DNA of 64,000 nt from an uncultured Flavobacteriaceae bacterium (GCA_947502635.1 CANNAN010000009.1:1-64000); one strand, 5' to 3'; positions 42,601 to 52,353 are shown, counted from the stretch's first letter. The notes: generated from the sequence alone by a model not told the origin. A program made the numbers and translations.

Positions 42601-44154
42601 ATGAGTGTAATTTCTGCTGATTTCGGAATAAATGATGCTTTAACACAGTTAGATGTCAAAGATTTAAATGAAGGAAGTTCAACAGGCTCCAATAATTTTT
42701 CTCATGGAGATATTATTGAAAGCTATTCACCTGTCGATGGACAATTAATTGGTAGTGTAAAAACAACTACAAGGGAAGATTATGAAAAGGTGATGGAAAG
42801 TGCAACAAGTGCTTTTAAAACATGGAGAACGATGCCTGCCCCACAAAGAGGTGAAATTGTACGTCAGTTTGGTGAAAAATTAAGAGAAAAGAAAGAAGCT
42901 TTAGGGAAATTGGTTTCTTATGAAATGGGCAAATCTTACCAAGAAGGGCTGGGTGAAGTCCAAGAAATGATTGACATCTGCGATTTTGCAGTTGGACTAT
43001 CACGTCAGCTTCATGGTTTAACCATGCATTCGGAACGTCCAGGACACAGAATGTATGAGCAATATCACCCATTAGGTGTTGTTGGTATTATTTCGGCATT
43101 TAATTTTCCTGTTGCTGTTTGGGCATGGAATACAGCTTTGGCTTGGATTTGTGGTGATGTTTGTGTCTGGAAGCCTTCTGAAAAGACACCTATGTGTGGT
43201 GTCGCTTGCCAGAATATTGCTGCCGAAGTTTTTAAAGAAAATAACTTACCCGAAGGTATCTGTAATTTAATTAACGGTGATTATAAAGTCGGTGAGTTTA
43301 TGACGAAGGACTCCCGAATTCCGTTAATTTCTGCAACAGGCTCTACCAGAATGGGTAAAATTGTAGCGCAAGAAGTGGCTGCACGCTTAGGAAAAAGCTT
43401 ATTAGAACTAGGTGGTAATAATGCTATTATTGTAACACCAGATGCCGATATTAAAATGACTGTTATCGGTGCTGTATTTGGTGCTGTAGGTACCGCAGGA
43501 CAACGTTGCACTTCAACACGTCGTTTAATTATTCATGATAGTATTTACGATCAAGTTAAGCATGCCGTTGTTGATGCCTATAAGCAATTACGTATAGGAA
43601 ATCCGTTGGACGAAAACAATCATGTAGGTCCATTAATTGATACAGATGCTGTTAAAATGTATGAAAATGCATTAGCTAAAGTTGTGGAAGAAGGTGGAAA
43701 TATGGTTGTTGAAGGCGCTGTGCTTTCTGGTGAAGGTTACGAAAGTGAATGTTATGTAAAACCTGCGATTGCTGAGGCAAAACCTCATTTTAAAATTGTA
43801 CAACACGAGACTTTTGCTCCTGTTTTATATTTACTAAAATACTCTGGAGCTGTCGAAAATGCTATTCAGATTCAGAATGAAGTAGCACAGGGATTAAGTT
43901 CTGCTATTATGACTAATAACCTAAGAGAGGCAGAACGTTTCTTATCTGTTGCTGGTTCCGACTGCGGTATCGCTAATGTGAATATAGGAACTTCGGGCGC
44001 TGAAATTGGTGGTGCCTTTGGTGGTGAAAAAGAAACTGGCGGTGGTCGTGAATCTGGTTCTGACGCTTGGAAAATCTACATGAGACGTCAAACCAATACT
44101 ATTAATTACACCACTGAATTACCTTTAGCACAAGGAATTAAATTTGATTTATAA
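42601..44154 (+). CDS. ALDH7-type aldehyde dehydrogenase (probable alpha-aminoadipic semialdehyde / piperideine-6-carboxylate dehydrogenase)
   Basis: This 517-residue NAD(P)-dependent dehydrogenase has the NAD-binding stretch GIISAFNFPVAVWAWN, WKPSEKTPMCG and ATGSTRMGK. Glu269 (LLELGGNNA) is the general base and Cys303 (GTAGQRCTSTRR) the nucleophile. The long N-terminus and the GGAFGGEKETGGGRESGSD ending fit the antiquitin (ALDH7) group, which oxidises alpha-aminoadipic semialdehyde in lysine degradation. No other lysine-catabolic gene lies next to it. It ends in its own terminator. Confidence 0.88.
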   Translation: MSVISADFGINDALTQLDVKDLNEGSSTGSNNFSHGDIIESYSPVDGQLIGSVKTTTREDYEKVMESATSAFKTWRTMPAPQRGEIVRQFGEKLREKKEALGKLVSYEMGKSYQEGLGEVQEMIDICDFAVGLSRQLHGLTMHSERPGHRMYEQYHPLGVVGIISAFNFPVAVWAWNTALAWICGDVCVWKPSEKTPMCGVACQNIAAEVFKENNLPEGICNLINGDYKVGEFMTKDSRIPLISATGSTRMGKIVAQEVAARLGKSLLELGGNNAIIVTPDADIKMTVIGAVFGAVGTAGQRCTSTRRLIIHDSIYDQVKHAVVDAYKQLRIGNPLDENNHVGPLIDTDAVKMYENALAKVVEEGGNMVVEGAVLSGEGYESECYVKPAIAEAKPHFKIVQHETFAPVLYLLKYSGAVENAIQIQNEVAQGLSSAIMTNNLREAERFLSVAGSDCGIANVNIGTSGAEIGGAFGGEKETGGGRESGSDAWKIYMRRQTNTINYTTELPLAQGIKFDL

Positions 44155-44178
44155 ATCAAGATAAAATATAAAATGTTT

Positions 44179-44210
44179 AAAAGCCGTTTCGAATTGAAAC
44201 GGCTTTTTTT
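44179..44210 (+). terminator. Intrinsic terminator of the aldehyde dehydrogenase gene
   Basis: A perfect 12-bp stem (44179-44190 with 44196-44207), a 5-base loop and a run of seven T (44204-44210) lie 25 bases after the stop codon. Confidence 0.92.
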
Positions 44211-44298
44211 GTATCTTAATTTTTTAAAATTTAAACCTTCTTAATTAATTCAAGTCAAAACAATTATACATCACTTGTAATACTTTAAATCGAGTTAT

Positions 44299-45678
44299 AT
44301 GAAAATTAAACATATTCAACATTTATATTGGCGCGTTGGTTTTGGAATTTTACCAACCAAACTCGAAAAACTTTCTAAAAAAAGCAAGAAAACTGTGGTT
44401 AACAACCTTTTTAACGCTTCAAAAAAAGTAACACCTTTAAAGTTAGACACTTTTGAGCTTGATGACTTATTGAGCGGTTCTTATGAAAAAAACAGGACGA
44501 ATATTAAGAAATTTCAAATGATAAGTCGACAAAAAACCAAAGAGCTGAATGTGGCTTGGATTGATAGACTTACAAACACCAAAGAATTATTACGAGAAAA
44601 AATGACCCTGTTTTGGGCAAATCATTTTGTCTGTAAAGACAATAATTATGTATACAGTCAACAGTTTCATAATACGTTGCGGACCCATGCTTTAGGAAAT
44701 TTCAAAGACTTTGTCATGGCTATTTCTAAAGAAGCTGCTATGACCAAATACTTAAATAACAAGCAAAACCGCAAACGAAAACCTAACGAGAATTTTGCAC
44801 GAGAGCTTATGGAGCTATTCACTTTAGGTGTTGGAAATTATACTGAAGAGGATATAAAAGAAAGTGCCAGAGCATTTACAGGTTATAGCCATAATTTACA
44901 AGGAGAATTTGTTTTTAAACAACATCAGCATGATGACGGGGTCAAAACATTTTTTGGCAAATCGGGAAATTTCAATGGTGATGATATTATTAACATGATC
45001 TTGGAAAATAGGCAATGTGCAAAGTTTATCTGCGAAAAAATATACCGCTATTTTGTTAATGATGTTATAGATAAAAATCATGTAAATGCCATGACAGATG
45101 TATTTTATACTGATTATGATATAGAAGACGTTATGCGTTTTATGATGCTTTCAGATTGGTTTTATGATGAAAAAAATATAGGTACTAAAATAAAATCACC
45201 TATCGAATTTTTAGTAGGTATAAAATACGTAGTTCCTGTAGATTTTAAAAAACCGAAACAACTACTACACATTCAAAAAGTATTAGGTCAAATATTGCTG
45301 AACCCTCCAAATGTAGCAGGTTGGAAAGGCGGCAGAAACTGGATTGATAGCAATACTATTGTTATGCGCCTAAAACTACCATCGCTTATTTTGAATAACG
45401 CTTATATTTCTAAAACTAAAAAAGGAGCCTCTGATGTTGCTATGGAAACTAAAAAGCAGGTCTTTAAAAAGAATTTTGGAAAATACTTTAAAACAGAAAG
45501 TAATTGGAATCATTTTAATAATCAGTTTAAAAACGTGAATATAAATGATTTAGAAAACCACATCCTTGCTTGTAACATGAACAAAGCGGCAGATGTATAT
45601 TTAGAATCGTTAAGCAAAGTATCAAAACAGGAACATTGCGTGCAACTGATGTCATTACCAGAATATCAAATGTGTTAA
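44299..45678 (+). CDS. DUF1800 family protein
   Basis: This 459-residue protein shows the DUF1800 pattern: HLYWRVGFGI at the start, RLTNTKELLREKMTLFWANHFV, NENFARELMELFTLGVGNYTEEDIKE with ARAFTGYS, and the C-terminal NPPNVAGWKGGRNWIDSNT. No clear signal peptide is visible at the start. The function is unknown. It is followed after 2 bases by a DUF1501 gene, its constant partner in many genomes, so the two proteins probably act together. Confidence 0.88.
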   Translation: MKIKHIQHLYWRVGFGILPTKLEKLSKKSKKTVVNNLFNASKKVTPLKLDTFELDDLLSGSYEKNRTNIKKFQMISRQKTKELNVAWIDRLTNTKELLREKMTLFWANHFVCKDNNYVYSQQFHNTLRTHALGNFKDFVMAISKEAAMTKYLNNKQNRKRKPNENFARELMELFTLGVGNYTEEDIKESARAFTGYSHNLQGEFVFKQHQHDDGVKTFFGKSGNFNGDDIINMILENRQCAKFICEKIYRYFVNDVIDKNHVNAMTDVFYTDYDIEDVMRFMMLSDWFYDEKNIGTKIKSPIEFLVGIKYVVPVDFKKPKQLLHIQKVLGQILLNPPNVAGWKGGRNWIDSNTIVMRLKLPSLILNNAYISKTKKGASDVAMETKKQVFKKNFGKYFKTESNWNHFNNQFKNVNINDLENHILACNMNKAADVYLESLSKVSKQEHCVQLMSLPEYQMC

Positions 45679-45680
45679 TT

Positions 45681-46871
45681 ATGGATAGAAGAAAATTTTT
45701 AAAACAGTCATCTTTAGCGAGTAGTTTGTTTTTAGTTCCAAGTTTTGTAAAAGCTTTTGAGCAAGTAACAAGCAGTAACTTAGGTTATAAAAGATTAGTG
45801 ATTATACAGTTATCTGGTGGAAACGATGGTTTAAATACGGTGATTCCATTTAGAAATGATCTGTATTATAAAGAACGGCCAACCTTGGCAATTCCAAAAA
45901 ATGATATTATTAAACTTAATGATGACGTAGGATTACATACCAATCTAACCCCTTTAAAACGTTTGTATGATAATGGTCATTTATCTATCATTAATAATGT
46001 TGGGTATCCAAATCCTGTTAGGTCGCATTTTAGATCCATGGATATTTGGCAAACAGCGACAGATTCAGATAAATATTTACAAAGTGGATGGTTAGGACGC
46101 TATTTAGATAACTACAGCAAACACCCATATAGTGCTATTGAAATTGATGATAGCTTATCATTAGCCATGAAAGGAGATACCATAAATGCTATTGCAACGC
46201 AAAACCCCAAAGCTTTTTATAACTTATCAAAAGACCCTTATTTTAAGAATATCCATAATCATCAAAATGATATACACTTAAGTGAACATAATTTAGGCTA
46301 TTTATACAAGTCTATGATTGCCGCCGAATCTTCTGCTAAATACATTTATGAAACCAGTAAAACGGTTTCAACTAGTAAAGAATATCCAAACAATTCTTTT
46401 GGAAAACAGTTAAAAACAACGGCTCAGTTTATCAATTCTGGCATGGAAACTAAAGTGTTTTATGGGTCATTAAATGGTTTTGACACGCATGTAAACCAGT
46501 TAAATACTCAAAAACGACTACTAAAAACCTATGCAGATAGCATGGAAACTTTTGTTCAAGATTTAAAAGATAATGGAACATTTAAAGACACTTTAATTTT
46601 AACCTTTTCGGAATTTGGACGTCGTGTAAAACAAAATGCTAGCGTAGGCACCGATCATGGTACCGCAAATAATGTATTCGTTATAGGGGAAAATTTGAAG
46701 AAACAAGGTCTTTATAACGATATGCCCAGTTTAAGTGATTTGGATGATAATGGCGATTTAAAATTTGAAGTAGACTTTAGAGCAATCTATGCCACTGTTT
46801 TAAACAAATGGCTAGAAGTTAATGATGAAAAAATATTGAATAAATCGTTTAAACAACTAGACTTTATTTAA
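45681..46871 (+). CDS. DUF1501 family protein with twin-arginine signal
   Basis: The protein begins MDRRKFLKQSSLASSLFLVPSF, a twin-arginine type signal, so it is probably folded in the cytoplasm before export. The body shows the DUF1501 pattern (sulfatase-like fold): VIIQLSGGNDGLNTVIPF, VGLHTNLTPLKRLYDNGHLSIIN, SHFRSMDIWQT, and the C-terminal TFSEFGRRVKQNASVGTDHGTANNVFVIG with likely metal ligands. The open frame extends back into the upstream gene, but the signal defines the ATG at 45681 (396 residues). It is co-transcribed with the DUF1800 gene. Confidence 0.88.
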   Translation: MDRRKFLKQSSLASSLFLVPSFVKAFEQVTSSNLGYKRLVIIQLSGGNDGLNTVIPFRNDLYYKERPTLAIPKNDIIKLNDDVGLHTNLTPLKRLYDNGHLSIINNVGYPNPVRSHFRSMDIWQTATDSDKYLQSGWLGRYLDNYSKHPYSAIEIDDSLSLAMKGDTINAIATQNPKAFYNLSKDPYFKNIHNHQNDIHLSEHNLGYLYKSMIAAESSAKYIYETSKTVSTSKEYPNNSFGKQLKTTAQFINSGMETKVFYGSLNGFDTHVNQLNTQKRLLKTYADSMETFVQDLKDNGTFKDTLILTFSEFGRRVKQNASVGTDHGTANNVFVIGENLKKQGLYNDMPSLSDLDDNGDLKFEVDFRAIYATVLNKWLEVNDEKILNKSFKQLDFI

Positions 46872-46883
46872 TACCAAAGAAAA

Positions 46884-46924
46884 AACCTTGCCTCAAGACC
46901 GAAATATTCGGGAGAAACAAGGTT
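46884..46924 (+). terminator. Possible structured terminator after the DUF1501 gene
   Basis: Nested arms can pair: AACCTTG (46884-46890) with CAAGGTT (46918-46924), and an inner CCGAA/TTCGG hairpin. No T run follows, so this is a weak call. Confidence 0.3.
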
Positions 46925-47021
46925 ATATCTAAAAAGATTAATAGCGCTGCAAAATTAATGATTTTTATCGCATATCAAAATTTGTACGTTAATTTAAGGT
47001 GAATTTATTAACAAATGTTAA

Positions 47022-48155
47022 TTAACTGTATTTTACCTTTCTTAAAATACGTAATGATTCTTTGTGAAGATTATAGATCTCTTTACTATAAGTTTTTAAA
47101 TACGGCTTTGCTTCATTAAGTTTATTTAAGGCTTCCTGAAATGAATTAAGGAAACAGATCAGGTAGTTTCCAGGCAGGTTTTTTAAATCTGCTTCTTCCC
47201 TTTTTGTAAGCGTAAGTCCTTTTTTAAGTTTTTCTAAAATAGCATTATTAGCATTATAAATATGGTGCAATACTTTTTTGTCAAACTGAGGCGGTTCGAA
47301 TAATAATTTTGTCTCTATAGTATAACCTGCATTATTTTCGAAATGAATGGTTGTTTCTTCTAATTGATAATATTTATTAGAGTTTTGAAGCCCTAAATCT
47401 ACATATTCAATAATTTTAAAGCTTTTATCATCAAATGTAATAGAGACCTCATCTAAGGCAGAAAAAAATAACCGTACCTGCTCATTGATCAGTTCAATAT
47501 CCACTCTGGAAAAGAAAACTTCATCCTTCACAATCTTTTTTTGACCTGCCCAACAGACCACAAAATACTCTTTAAAAACCTTGTACTGTGCATTATAGTC
47601 TTTACGGGTATTCATAAAATCGAAAACGCCATTAAGGGTATGTTCTATATTGTTTTGTGCATTATTCTCAATGGCTTCGACAATTTTAGAGTTCACATCT
47701 TTTATTTCAATATCAAATACTTTAGGCATGCTCATACTGCCATCTCTAAAAAACACAGAGCCTCCATAATACTTCCATATATTTTTTCGAAGAGATGTAA
47801 TTTTACCAATAGGCCTGATAGTTACCAAACCAACCACTTTATGATCGGGAAGGTGTGGAAATGGGATGTTTTCATATTGCACTATTGGAGGATGACTTAA
47901 ATAGGCATTGATAAGGTTCTGTATTTTACTGTCATCAAAAAAATCGACACCAATAATATGATTGTCTTCATCTTCAACACCAATAACGATATAAGAATTA
48001 TTTTTGGGGTTGCTGTTAGAGAGTGCACAAACATGCTTTAAAAACTTAGCCTTTCCTTCTTTATGACTAATATCTATTTTTCGTTTTTTATCATAAAAAC
48101 TATTCTCATCATTATGAGCCAGAAGGTGTTTTATAAGGAGCCGTTTGTTAATCAT
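47022..48155 (-). CDS. AlbA_2 (Schlafen-like) domain protein
   Basis: Residues ~30-135 form an AlbA_2 domain: DISHKEGKAKFLKHVCALSNSNPKNNSYIVIGVED, GVDFFDDSKIQNLINAYLSHPPIVQYENI and KVVGLVTIRPIGKIT (in segments). Such domains bind nucleic acid and nucleotides in Schlafen-related proteins. The remaining ~240 residues are not recognised; they include a coiled, charged C-terminus. No signal peptide is present. It stands 30 bases downstream of the HD hydrolase gene on the same strand. A regulatory or defence role is possible but not shown. Confidence 0.72.
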   Translation of the reverse strand: MINKRLLIKHLLAHNDENSFYDKKRKIDISHKEGKAKFLKHVCALSNSNPKNNSYIVIGVEDEDNHIIGVDFFDDSKIQNLINAYLSHPPIVQYENIPFPHLPDHKVVGLVTIRPIGKITSLRKNIWKYYGGSVFFRDGSMSMPKVFDIEIKDVNSKIVEAIENNAQNNIEHTLNGVFDFMNTRKDYNAQYKVFKEYFVVCWAGQKKIVKDEVFFSRVDIELINEQVRLFFSALDEVSITFDDKSFKIIEYVDLGLQNSNKYYQLEETTIHFENNAGYTIETKLLFEPPQFDKKVLHHIYNANNAILEKLKKGLTLTKREEADLKNLPGNYLICFLNSFQEALNKLNEAKPYLKTYSKEIYNLHKESLRILRKVKYS

Positions 48156-48185
48156 GGGTTTATTTCTAGGAAGACAGGAACCTCT

Positions 48186-48815
48186 TTATAATGTTTCTAA
48201 TTCTTTGGTTAAGTTTTCTCTAGCTTTAATTTCAAGTTCTGTTTGATACTTTTCTGTAAAATATAACGTTTTTCGCTCTAGGAAATGCTGCAAAACCTGC
48301 TTTCTCCCTTTTTTGTATATAAAACTTGGATAGATTGCATATTCCTTTCTTATGTTTTTAATATATGTTTTATAACGATCCCAAGGTGTTCCTAAAATAG
48401 ATAAATCTATATCTAATAAATAGGAGTTATCGTTATTTTCGGTTAAAATAATATGATGCTTTTTTGTAGAAATGATTAATTTTTCGATTATATCTAACAA
48501 TTTCTTATCAATTTTCAATGCTTTCAACCTATTTATAGCAAAAACAGCACTTTTCTCTTCGTTGTCCTTTTTTGTCGGTTTGTATACGATATCATGATAC
48601 CAAATAGCAAATAAAAAAGCATCATAATTAATTATAAGAGGTTTTATTTTTCTAGCTTGAAGTAGCATATTATGAATATGAGTCAGCCCATGATAATATC
48701 GAATTTTTTGGGTGTATTGTTTTTCAATTTCATCCCAAAACGAATTAATAATAGATTGATCGCTAGTGAATTTTGATACTAAATTTTGAAATTCAATTTT
48801 TAAACTTTCAATCAT
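48186..48815 (-). CDS. HD-domain metal-dependent phosphohydrolase
   Basis: This 209-residue protein has YYHGLTHIHNMLLQARKI (first His), AIWYHDIVYKP (the HD pair) and LLDIDLSILGTPW (late Asp), the pattern of a small family of predicted metal-dependent HD-superfamily phosphohydrolases. The substrate is unknown. Its start overlaps the stop of the upstream SDR gene by 4 bases (48812-48815), so translation is coupled. Confidence 0.82.
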   Translation of the reverse strand: MIESLKIEFQNLVSKFTSDQSIINSFWDEIEKQYTQKIRYYHGLTHIHNMLLQARKIKPLIINYDAFLFAIWYHDIVYKPTKKDNEEKSAVFAINRLKALKIDKKLLDIIEKLIISTKKHHIILTENNDNSYLLDIDLSILGTPWDRYKTYIKNIRKEYAIYPSFIYKKGRKQVLQHFLERKTLYFTEKYQTELEIKARENLTKELETL

Positions 48816-49564
48816 AAGTTCTTTTTCACAATCGTACTACTCGCCTGTGCCGTTGGAAACACCAATAAATCTGCAATATTTACATGTGCAGGTCTTGAAA
48901 TCGCAAAGTAAATAATCTCTGCGATGTCTTTAGCCTCTAAAGCTTTAAAGCCTTTGTAAACAGAGTCTGCAATTTTATCACCTTTAAAACGCACTTGAGA
49001 AAATTCGGTTTCCACCAGACCAGGGTTTATAGACCCTACTTTTATTCCAAATGGATTTAAATCTATACGCATACCTTCTGTTATAGCTAAAACCGCATGT
49101 TTACTAGCACAATACACATTTCCTTTGGGATAAACCTCCTTACCTGCCGATGAACCTATATTAATAATATGTCCTGATTGGCGTGCTGTCATTTTTGGAA
49201 TAACCGCTTTGCTTACATAAAGCAATCCTTTTACATTAATATCCATCATAGCATCCCAATCATCAATACTTCCTTCATTTATAGGATCTAATCCATGTGC
49301 GTTACCAGCATTGTTTATTAAAATATCAATATTTTTAAAACCATCTGGAAGAGATTCAACAGCTTGTAATGTTTTTACTTTATCGCGTATATCAAAATTT
49401 AAAATGTGCACATTAGTTAATCGCTCTAATGCTTTTTGGATTGTATTTAAACGTTCTAAGCGCCTTCCACATAACACTAAATTAATGCCATGCTTTGCAA
49501 ATTCGTAAGCAGTTGCTTCACCAATACCACTAGTTGCTCCTGTAATTAGGGCTGTTTTTGTCAT
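48812..49564 (-). CDS. SDR-family NAD(P)-dependent oxidoreductase (YdfG-like)
   Basis: This 250-residue short-chain dehydrogenase has the nucleotide-binding TALITGATSGIGEATAYEF, the NNAGNAHG motif, the catalytic Ser in INIGSSAGKEVYP and the YxxxK pair in VYCASKHAVLAITEGMR. INPGLVETEFSQV follows. The sequence is closest to the YdfG group (serine or 3-hydroxy-acid dehydrogenases), with the Arg of LVLCGRRLERL favouring NADP. It is the first gene of a leftward unit with the HD hydrolase and perhaps the AlbA_2 gene. Confidence 0.9.
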   Translation of the reverse strand: MTKTALITGATSGIGEATAYEFAKHGINLVLCGRRLERLNTIQKALERLTNVHILNFDIRDKVKTLQAVESLPDGFKNIDILINNAGNAHGLDPINEGSIDDWDAMMDINVKGLLYVSKAVIPKMTARQSGHIINIGSSAGKEVYPKGNVYCASKHAVLAITEGMRIDLNPFGIKVGSINPGLVETEFSQVRFKGDKIADSVYKGFKALEAKDIAEIIYFAISRPAHVNIADLLVFPTAQASSTIVKKNL

Positions 49565-49762
49565 TTTTATAATTTAATTTAAAGGCTATTTTCTCATACA
49601 TTTTACAAGTTATATGCCTTTTTTAGCAATTCATGTATAAAAATACTTAAAACAGGTTTAATATCGTATTATTGTTTTCAAATTATAATCATTCCCTAAC
49701 CACAAGTTCACTACAAGTAATTTAGAATAGTCATTTTTTAGTTGCATTTAAATTCATAGTGA

Positions 49763-49776
49763 TAAGCTATAGCTTA
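49763..49776. promoter_or_regulatory. Perfect 14-bp palindrome upstream of the DUF4382 gene
   Basis: TAAGCTATAGCTTA equals its own reverse complement and ends 17 bases before the ATG at 49794. It could be an operator or part of the leader. No protein can be named. Confidence 0.35.
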
Positions 49777-49793
49777 AAACATAAAATATTATT

Positions 49794-50891
49794 ATGAGAA
49801 TTATAAATAATCTAAAATCGGCCCTGCTTTCCCTGGTATTTGTGTCTTTTTTTGGGTGTCATAATTCGGAATCAAATAATACAAGTTTACAAGCACCAAC
49901 CATTACTATTAAACTGGTGGATAAGTCTGGAGACTTTGAAGCTGTAAATATTGAAGTTGTCGATGTTATGATTAAAATGGACAATGCTAGTGAATGGATA
50001 TCACTTAATTCTAATCAAAAAGTGATAAACTTACTGGACCTCACTGGTGGTGTTCATGAAGTTTTAGTAGACAAATTTCCTATTCCTATTGGAACCTTAA
50101 AACAAATAAGATTAGTATTGGGAAATCATAACACCATAGTTCTTAAAAACAATTTGGATGTCGGTGAGACACATGATTTAAAAACACCAAGCGCACAACA
50201 GTCTGGTTTAAAATTAAAAGTAGATGCTGCAATAGAAGAAGGCTTTACATATGATTTTGTTATAGATTTTGATGTTGACAAATCTGTTATAATTGCTGGT
50301 AAATCGGGTAATATAAATTTAAAACCAGTCATGAGAGTGACTACAGCAGTGAGTTCTGGAATTATAGAAGGTTCTGTATTACCACTTGATGAACCAACTG
50401 TAGCATCTGTTATAGACACTAAAGGAACATCAGAAATTAAAGATGACGAAATTATATCTGCTTATACTAATTATAAAGGAGACTTTGCGCTTTGGGGAGT
50501 ACCCACTGGAACATATAACGTTGTATTAACGCCCGTAGATTCAAATTCTAAGTATAAAGTAACAACAGTTTCTAATGTAGAAGTCATTAATGGAGACATT
50601 ACAATTATTAAGCCTGCTATAAAATTAGCTTTAAAAGAAGGAACTATAACAGGCAAAATACTTAATGAAAATATCACGGTGACAGCCTCAATAATGGTAG
50701 ATGGTGTTGAAGTGAAAACAAATACAAATCAAGAAGGCGTATTTCTTCTTGCAGATATTCCAATAGGTGTGTATAAAATCACGTTAACCCCTTCAGACGA
50801 ATCTGGACTTGCTGTAACAACATTAAATAATGAAGAAGTGAAAGAAGATGAAACTAACAATTTAGGAGATATTACACTATCAGATGCGTAA
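49794..50891 (+). CDS. DUF4382 lipoprotein with carboxypeptidase-regulatory-like repeats
   Basis: A lipoprotein signal (ALLSLVFVSFFGCHNSES) precedes a DUF4382 domain (residues ~33-185: TITIKLVDKSGDFEAVNIEV, WISLNSNQKVINLLDLTGG, LGNHNTIVLKNN). Two beta-rich regulatory-like modules follow (SGIIEGSVLPLDEPTVASV ... GVPTGTYNVVLTP, and EGTITGKILNENITV ... DIPIGVYKITLTPSDES). Surface location and structural or binding function are inferred. It has its own strong terminator. Confidence 0.82.
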   Translation: MRIINNLKSALLSLVFVSFFGCHNSESNNTSLQAPTITIKLVDKSGDFEAVNIEVVDVMIKMDNASEWISLNSNQKVINLLDLTGGVHEVLVDKFPIPIGTLKQIRLVLGNHNTIVLKNNLDVGETHDLKTPSAQQSGLKLKVDAAIEEGFTYDFVIDFDVDKSVIIAGKSGNINLKPVMRVTTAVSSGIIEGSVLPLDEPTVASVIDTKGTSEIKDDEIISAYTNYKGDFALWGVPTGTYNVVLTPVDSNSKYKVTTVSNVEVINGDITIIKPAIKLALKEGTITGKILNENITVTASIMVDGVEVKTNTNQEGVFLLADIPIGVYKITLTPSDESGLAVTTLNNEEVKEDETNNLGDITLSDA

Positions 50892-50911
50892 ATAAATTTA
50901 CTTTTAAATAA

Positions 50912-50947
50912 ATAAAAGAGCAGTTTCTTTTGAAACTGCTCTTTTAT
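50912..50947 (+). terminator. Intrinsic terminator of the DUF4382 gene
   Basis: A perfect 16-bp stem (50912-50927 with 50932-50947) has a 4-base loop and T-rich bases after it, 20 bases past the stop. Confidence 0.92.
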
Positions 50948-51195
50948 TTTACTCCACATTATACACTGGAACTCCGAAATAAAAGATTGAAAATACAATA
51001 AAACCTAATGGTTTCTTAATTTCGGTGTAGCCCTGTTATGGCTAAATTAAAAACACCGTAAAGCGACAGATTTCTTAGTAGTTTCAGTCTGAAATAGGTT
51101 TTATAATGCATAATGCGGGTTTAACCGATTATTAACTGGTCTAAGGGAATATTTTAACCTATTCTTAACAGGATTAGAAGAAAAATTTTAACAAT

Positions 51196-51226
51196 TTGCA
51201 ATGCTCAAATAAGCTTATTATATTCG
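51196..51226 (+). promoter_or_regulatory. Promoter of the moxR-bat operon
   Basis: TTG at 51196-51198 and TATATTCG at 51219-51226 are separated by 20 bases, close to the Bacteroidota sigma-A pattern TTG-N17-23-TAnnTTTG. The predicted transcript start lies about 15 bases before the moxR ATG. Confidence 0.5.
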
Positions 51227-51248
51227 GGCTTTAAAAAAAATAAAGAAG

Positions 51249-52250
51249 ATGCAAGAAACAGGTACAATTGATATTAAGACCATTAACGAAAAAATAGAAA
51301 AGGAAAGTGCTTTTGTTGATTTACTGATGCTAGAAATGAATAAAGTAATTGTAGGCCAAAAACATATGGTTGAACGATTACTCATTGGACTATTAGGCCG
51401 CGGTCATATTCTACTTGAAGGTGTTCCAGGGCTAGCAAAAACCTTAGCGATAAATACTTTGGCACAGGCAGTAGACGGAAGCTTTAGTAGAATACAGTTT
51501 ACACCAGATTTATTACCTGCCGATGTAACAGGAACATTGATCTACAACATGAAACTTAATGATTTCTCAATAAAGAAAGGACCTATATTTGCTAATTTTG
51601 TGTTAGCAGATGAAATTAACAGAGCCCCTGCTAAAGTACAATCAGCTTTGCTTGAAGCCATGCAAGAAAAACAAGTCACTATTGGTGATGAAACATTTGT
51701 ATTAGACAAGCCTTTTTTAGTTATGGCTACTCAAAACCCTGTAGAACAAGAAGGAACCTATCCGTTACCAGAAGCTCAGGTTGACCGTTTTATGCTAAAA
51801 ACGGTTATTGACTATCCAAAAATTGATGAAGAACAAATGATTATGAGAGCCAACTTAAAAGGCGCTTGGGATAAAGTAAACCCTGTGGTTTCTGTATCTC
51901 AAATATTAAAAGCGCAAGAGGTGGTTCGTGAAGTGTACATGGATGAGAAAATTGAAAAATACATTTTGGATATCATATTCGCAACTCGTTATCCAGAGAA
52001 ATATAAACTTTCAGATTTAAAACCTCTTATTTCTTTTGGGGCATCGCCACGTGGAAGTATCAATTTAGCAACTGCAGCTAAATGTTATGCTTTTATTAAA
52101 CGTCGTGGATATGTTATTCCAGAAGATGTTCGTGCTGTTGTTTATGATGTATTAAGACATAGAATAGGCATTACTTATGAAGCTGAAGCCGAAAATGTAA
52201 CTTCAGAAGACATTATCACCAAAATTGTAAACGAAATAGAAGTACCATAA
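51249..52250 (+). CDS. MoxR-family AAA ATPase of the Bat locus
   Basis: This 333-residue ATPase has Walker A GVPGLAKTLAIN, the MoxR stretch RIQFTPDLLPADVTGT, Walker B LADEINRAPAKVQSALLEAMQE and the sensor region MATQNPVEQEGTYPLPEAQVDRF. MoxR proteins act as chaperones for VWA-domain proteins; here it heads a run of DUF58, BatA and BatB genes. The promoter candidate lies just upstream. Length is normal. Confidence 0.95.
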   Translation: MQETGTIDIKTINEKIEKESAFVDLLMLEMNKVIVGQKHMVERLLIGLLGRGHILLEGVPGLAKTLAINTLAQAVDGSFSRIQFTPDLLPADVTGTLIYNMKLNDFSIKKGPIFANFVLADEINRAPAKVQSALLEAMQEKQVTIGDETFVLDKPFLVMATQNPVEQEGTYPLPEAQVDRFMLKTVIDYPKIDEEQMIMRANLKGAWDKVNPVVSVSQILKAQEVVREVYMDEKIEKYILDIIFATRYPEKYKLSDLKPLISFGASPRGSINLATAAKCYAFIKRRGYVIPEDVRAVVYDVLRHRIGITYEAEAENVTSEDIITKIVNEIEVP

Positions 52251-52263
52251 ATCCCATCCTAAA

Positions 52264-52337
52264 TCCTTCCCTTTAGGAAGGACTAGATTTCGATGGAGCT
52301 TAAAATTAAAAAAGCCCTCTTTCCTTTGGAGAGAGGG
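52264..52337. repeat. Two palindromic elements between moxR and the DUF58 gene
   Basis: A 7-bp perfect hairpin (TCCTTCC at 52264-52270 with GGAAGGA at 52276-52282) is followed by a larger one (CCCTCTTTCC at 52315-52324 with GGAGAGAGGG at 52328-52337, one G-T pair). The local G+C and purine strand bias differ from the flanks. They look like mobile intergenic palindromic repeats. Confidence 0.5.
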
Positions 52338-52353
52338 TTGGGAGAGAGGAAAG

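Larger units (their letters stand above)
50892..51248. other. Intergenic region, 357 bp: terminator and bat operon promoter
   Basis: No gene was seen. It holds the DUF4382 terminator (50912-50947) on the left and the candidate promoter of the moxR-bat operon (51196-51226) on the right. The middle contains only short imperfect palindromes. Confidence 0.5.
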
